Shown piece after piece: positions 5,464 through 8,551 of a DNA stretch of 8,551 nucleotides. This DNA comes from Heritagella sp051881655 (GTDB lineage Bacteria > Bacillota > Clostridia > Oscillospirales > Acutalibacteraceae): contig JBJEQH010000182.1 of assembly GCA_051881655.1 (NCBI GenBank), forward strand, positions 1 to 8,551, in the 5' to 3' direction. The position numbers and the translations under genes are program-made. The first letter of the stretch is position 1. Each line of letters begins with the position of its first letter. A model generated the notes under the pieces. The model was not told the DNA's origin, did not search any database, and saw only the letters and a program-made list of their open reading frames with translations.

Positions 5464-6600
5464 TCAGGTTTCGCCCATCTCTTCATCCTCGCGGTAGTTG
5501 CCCAGGAAAGAAAAGCGGGGCAGCTCGTCCGAGAGGGCAGCGATCAGGTTCAGCGAATGGGGATCATGCAGGCTGCCGGTGAAGTCCAGATAAAAATCGT
5601 ATTCAAAGGTTTTTCCCGGAATGGGGCGGGATTCAATTTTGGTCAGGTTCAGCCCGTTCATGGCGAACCGGCACAGCACGCCGTTTAGGGAGCCGGGCAG
5701 GTGCGGAATCGAGAAGCACAGGCTGATCTTTCTGGCATCCTCGGGCAGATAGCAGGTGCGGCTGATGGCAATAAAGCGGGTGCAGTTATTCTTCACGTTC
5801 TGCACGTCCTCCTGAAGAATCGTCAGGCCGTATTCCTCGGCAGCCCGGCGGGGGCACAGAACGGCCGTATGGGGCAGGCGGGTATTGGCCAGCATCTGGG
5901 CAGCGGCGGCCGTGTTGGAGAATTCATGGGTGCGATAGCCGTTTTCCCGCAGCATATCGCTGCACTGGGCCAGCGCCTGGGGATGGGAGTAGACATCGGT
6001 AATGGTTCCGCTGTCCGGCAGTGCGCACAGGTGGTGGTGAATGTGCAGGCTGGTCGCCCCCACGATGAAGAAACGGTGCTTCATGATCAGGTCGAATACC
6101 GCATTGACCGAACCGGCGGTGGAATTTTCCACCGGCACCACGCCGAAGTCCGCCTCCCCCCGGGCGACCGCTTCAAAAACATCCCCGAAATTCACGCAGA
6201 AAGAGGGTTCGCTCTCCGGGAACAGGCGCTGGGCCGCGCGGTGGGTAAAGGAACCGGATACCCCGGGACAGGCCACCCGCTCAATGCGGGGCAGCGCCCG
6301 CGGGGCAGTCTGGGCCAGTTGGCGGATCGCATCGCCGCTGTCCATCATCTGGTGCTGCTTTTCCCGGCTGACCGCCATAATCGAACTGTATAGCAGCCGG
6401 GCGGCCCCGGCGTATTCCTCACCGGCCAGGCCGGCCACCTTGTCCAGAATTTTCTGTTCGCGGGCCGCATCAAAAACCGGCATACCATTGGCGATTTTGT
6501 ACCGGGCAACCTCTTCCGAGCAGTGCATACGGCGAAGGAAAAGGGCAATCAGTTCGTTATCAATCTGATCAATTTCCTGGCGGATTTCCGAGAGATCCAT
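5464..6600 (-). CDS. pheA: Bifunctional chorismate mutase / prephenate dehydratase (P-protein) with ACT domain
   Basis: A 378-residue cytoplasmic enzyme converting chorismate to prephenate and then to phenylpyruvate in phenylalanine synthesis. Residues 1-90 are an AroQ chorismate mutase: R7, R24, K35, D44, R47 and E48 keep the same spacing as the E. coli active-site set, with Q82 or Q84 as the final glutamine. Residues 105-285 are the dehydratase: VSGSFTHRAA (114-123), VPVENSTAGSV (155-165), YSHPQAL (204-210) and the NCTRF motif (272-276), whose T-R-F is the catalytic-site signature. Residues 290-370 are the regulatory ACT domain, with GSLNGVL (303-309) and LTKIESRP (319-326), the phenylalanine-binding G-A-L and E-S-R-P motifs, so feedback inhibition by phenylalanine is expected. 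GAGGAG (6606-6611, complement) lies 5 bases before the ATG. It follows aroC after 63 bases that may hold its own promoter and operator. Confidence 0.96.
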   Translation of the reverse strand: MDLSEIRQEIDQIDNELIALFLRRMHCSEEVARYKIANGMPVFDAAREQKILDKVAGLAGEEYAGAARLLYSSIMAVSREKQHQMMDSGDAIRQLAQTAPRALPRIERVACPGVSGSFTHRAAQRLFPESEPSFCVNFGDVFEAVARGEADFGVVPVENSTAGSVNAVFDLIMKHRFFIVGATSLHIHHHLCALPDSGTITDVYSHPQALAQCSDMLRENGYRTHEFSNTAAAAQMLANTRLPHTAVLCPRRAAEEYGLTILQEDVQNVKNNCTRFIAISRTCYLPEDARKISLCFSIPHLPGSLNGVLCRFAMNGLNLTKIESRPIPGKTFEYDFYLDFTGSLHDPHSLNLIAALSDELPRFSFLGNYREDEEMGET

Positions 6601-6613
6601 GAAAGCTCCTCAT

Positions 6614-6627
6614 TTCTGTATACAGAA
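6614..6627. promoter_or_regulatory. 14-bp perfect palindrome at the predicted pheA start site (candidate operator)
   Basis: TTCTGTATACAGAA is a perfect dyad; allowing one extra T the symmetry extends to CAT/ATG on both sides. It lies 2 bases upstream of the pheA ribosome binding site and covers the predicted start site at about 6626, the position where a bound repressor would block initiation. The regulator is unknown. Confidence 0.5.
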
Positions 6628-6632
6628 TGTTG

Positions 6633-6661
6633 AAAATAAAAGAGAAATGTCGATTTGTAAA
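6633..6661 (-). promoter_or_regulatory. Possible internal promoter for pheA
   Basis: On the minus strand, TTTACA (6656-6661) and TATTTT (6633-6638, 4 of 6 matches) are 17 bases apart in the AT-rich gap after aroC. The -35 element is good and the -10 is weak. The same -35 sequence and spacing occur at the suf promoter. pheA could also simply be read through from aroC. Confidence 0.45.
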
Positions 6662-6663
6662 AA

Positions 6664-7755
6664 TCACAGCAGTCCCTGTCCGGCCATCATATCCAACAGG
6701 GCCATGGCGGCAACCCCCTCCACCACCGGGATAGCTCGGGGGACAATGCAGGGATCATGGCGGCCATGCACTGACAGGGTGTCATCGCATCCGCGGGAGA
6801 GGTCGATGGTGTGCTGAGCGCGGGAGATCGAGGAGGTGGGCTTTACTGCGCACCGGAATACCAGCGGCATACCGGTGGTGATACCGCCCAGAACGCCTCC
6901 GGCGTGATTGGTAAGGGTCTTTACCTTGCCATCCTCGTCATAGGTAAAGGGATCATTGTTTTCACTGCCGTGCAGTTCGGCCACGCCAAAGCCGTCGCCG
7001 AACTCCACGCCCTTGACGGCCGGCACCCCGAACAGAGCGGCGCCGAGGACGTTCTCCACCCCGTCGAACATGGGGGAACCCAGTCCGGCGGGCAGGCCGG
7101 TGACCGCGCACTCCACGATCCCGCCGATGCTGTCCTGTGCCATACGGGCTTCTTCGATCACATCGCGCATGGCGCTCTCTTTCTCCGGATCCAGCAGGGC
7201 AAAGTAGGTCTCCGACAGGCGGATCAGCTCCTCCGGGGAAATGGAGACCGGATCAAAGCGGCGGTCGAATACCGGGCCGATCTGCAGGGCATGGGCGCCG
7301 ATCAGGATGCCGCGGCGCTGCAGAATCTGACGGGCAATCCCTCCGGCCGCCACCAGGCAGGCCGTCAGCCGGCCGGAAAAATGGCCGCCGCCGCGGATGT
7401 CATTGTGGCCGCCGTAGCGGACAAAGGCGGTGTAATCCGCATGACCGGGGCGGGGGTGGATTTTCAGGTCGCTGTAATCCTTGGAGCGGGTATTGGTATT
7501 CTCGATAATCAGGCACAAAGGCGCACCGGTGGTCACCCCATCCAGCAGCCCGCACAGAATGCGGGGAATATCGCTCTCTTTGCGGGGGGTGCTGCTCTTG
7601 TCGCGGCCGGGGGCCCGGCGGGCCATCTGCCGCAGAAGGGCGTCCAGATCGATGGTCTCCCCGGCGGGAAGCCCGTCGATTACCACCCCGATTGCCTCGG
7701 TGTGGCTGCCGCCGAAAACGGAAATATGCAGGTTTTTACCGAACGTCGATGACAT
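6664..7755 (-). CDS. aroC: Chorismate synthase
   Basis: A 363-residue FMN-dependent enzyme that converts 5-enolpyruvylshikimate-3-phosphate to chorismate, the last shikimate step. The start GGSHTEAIGVVIDGLPAG (15-32) is signature 1, with H18 as a catalytic histidine. RPGHADYT (102-109) carries the second catalytic His (H105). RGGGHFSGRLTA (121-132) is the clostridial-looking form of signature 2, where many enzymes read RGGGRxSARETA. GRHDPCIVPRAIPVVE (331-346) is signature 3. Length is typical. The ATG at 7755 has AGGAGG (7764-7769, complement) 8 bases upstream, and the gene overlaps the end of aroA by 20 bases, so the two are probably translationally coupled. Confidence 0.97.
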   Translation of the reverse strand: MSSTFGKNLHISVFGGSHTEAIGVVIDGLPAGETIDLDALLRQMARRAPGRDKSSTPRKESDIPRILCGLLDGVTTGAPLCLIIENTNTRSKDYSDLKIHPRPGHADYTAFVRYGGHNDIRGGGHFSGRLTACLVAAGGIARQILQRRGILIGAHALQIGPVFDRRFDPVSISPEELIRLSETYFALLDPEKESAMRDVIEEARMAQDSIGGIVECAVTGLPAGLGSPMFDGVENVLGAALFGVPAVKGVEFGDGFGVAELHGSENNDPFTYDEDGKVKTLTNHAGGVLGGITTGMPLVFRCAVKPTSSISRAQHTIDLSRGCDDTLSVHGRHDPCIVPRAIPVVEGVAAMALLDMMAGQGLL

Positions 7756-8551
7756 GAATATCGCCTCCTAAAGATCGGGTGTCCTCAAAAAATCCGGGAT
7801 AGGATTTGCGGATGCTCCCGGCGTCGGTCACCTCGACCACGCCGTCGCACCGCAGGGCCGCTTCCGACATGGCCATGACAATGCGGTGGTCATTGGTGCC
7901 GTAAACCAGGCCGCCGTGCAGCCGCGGCACCCCGCGGATGATCATGCTGTCCTGGGTGGTTTCGACCTCGGCCCCCAGCAGGGACAGGTTTTGGGCCATC
8001 ACTTCCAGCCGGTCGCATTCCTTCAGGCGCAGCCGCCCGGCGTTGTAAATCTGGGTCACGCCCTCGGACAGGGCGGCCACCACCGACAGGGCGGGGACCA
8101 GATCGGGGATTTCCCCGGCATCGATATCAATGCCGCACAGCCCGCCGTATTCGATACTGGCCAGCGCATTCTGTACCGTAACGCGGTCCTCCTCCACCGT
8201 CACCTCTGCCCCGAACCGGGCCATCAGATCCGCCATCGCCTTGTCCCCCTGGGTAGAATGGGGAGACAGGCCGGTGACCGTCACCGGCCCGCCGGAGAGC
8301 GCCCCGTGGGCCAGGAAAAAAGCTGCCTGGGACCAGTCTCCCTCCACCCGGGTGTCCTTCGCACGATACGTCTGGTTGCCGGGCACGGTCCAGCCGGTCG
8401 CCGTGCGGGTTACGGTAATGCCAAATGCGCGCAGTGCCTGCTCGGTCATATCCACATAACCGGCCGACTGCAGCGGCGCTGTCAGGGTAATGGTGCTGTC
8501 CCCCGGCAGAAGGGGCAGGGCGAACAGCAGGCCGGTGATGAACTGGGAGCT
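7736..8551 (-). CDS. aroA: 3-phosphoshikimate 1-carboxyvinyltransferase (EPSP synthase), 5' truncated
   Basis: The C-terminal 271 residues of EPSP synthase, which joins shikimate-3-phosphate and phosphoenolpyruvate. The frame is open to the right edge, so roughly 155 residues (usual length about 420-430) lie outside. The fragment begins SSQFITGLLFALPLL, the conserved S-S-Q-F substrate-binding segment. GDWSQAAFFLAHGAL (71-85), IPDLVPALSVVAALSEG (148-164, with catalytic D149), LRLKECDRLEVM (174-185, with the PEP-binding K177-E178 and D-R) and GTNDHRIVMAMSEAAL (218-233) are all family motifs in the right order. A GTG or ATG near 8450 should not be taken as the start, because the upstream codons encode conserved sequence. 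The glyphosate class cannot be judged without the N-terminal part. Confidence 0.96.
   Translation of the reverse strand, partial: SSQFITGLLFALPLLPGDSTITLTAPLQSAGYVDMTEQALRAFGITVTRTATGWTVPGNQTYRAKDTRVEGDWSQAAFFLAHGALSGGPVTVTGLSPHSTQGDKAMADLMARFGAEVTVEEDRVTVQNALASIEYGGLCGIDIDAGEIPDLVPALSVVAALSEGVTQIYNAGRLRLKECDRLEVMAQNLSLLGAEVETTQDSMIIRGVPRLHGGLVYGTNDHRIVMAMSEAALRCDGVVEVTDAGSIRKSYPGFFEDTRSLGGDIHVIDVR

Noticed and set aside
6811..7752. Plus-strand open frame opposite aroC
   Set aside because: Mirror frame of aroC with A/G-rich translation and no start signals.

Overview
The window looks like chromosomal DNA from a GC-rich anaerobic Firmicute, most plausibly a clostridial lineage such as Oscillospiraceae/Ruminococcaceae. 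The grounds are strong AGGAGG-type ribosome binding sites, TTGACA/TATAAT-like promoters, intrinsic terminators, a SpoVB-like flippase, a fused chorismate mutase/prephenate dehydratase, and a two-gene SufC-SufB-type Fe-S assembly pair. The taxonomic placement is inference from gene content. No mobile element, CRISPR array, tRNA or rRNA was seen.

Layout, left to right. (1) 2-908, plus strand: the 3' part of an SPFH/band-7 protein gene, followed after one base by a small Arc-like ribbon-helix-helix gene, closed by a long two-tier terminator hairpin. (2) 999-2495, minus strand: a SpoVB/MATE-like membrane flippase that converges on that terminator. (3) 2639-3577, plus strand: prmA, ribosomal protein L11 methyltransferase, divergent from the flippase and with its own sigma-A-type promoter. 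A bidirectional terminator separates prmA from the next block. (4) 3639-5302, minus strand: a sufC-like ATPase gene and a short sufB-like gene, with a promoter, a 17-bp palindrome and a structured leader upstream. (5) 5464-8551, minus strand: aroA (5' end outside the window), aroC and pheA.

The minus-strand genes on the right run aroA, aroC, pheA in transcription order and cover the end of the shikimate pathway into phenylalanine: EPSP synthase, chorismate synthase, then chorismate to prephenate to phenylpyruvate. aroA and aroC overlap and are probably translationally coupled. pheA follows a short AT-rich gap with a possible promoter and a perfect 14-bp palindrome at its predicted start site. 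Downstream, the suf pair appears to be a separate transcription unit whose promoter is embedded in the terminator region of pheA.

Most genes belong to known families. The parts most worth a second look are regulatory: the two palindromes in front of the suf pair and of pheA, and the suf promoter whose predicted start site falls inside a terminator-like hairpin. The minimal SufC-SufB pair and the SPFH/RHH gene pair are also of interest. I found no convincing evidence for an entirely new multi-gene system.
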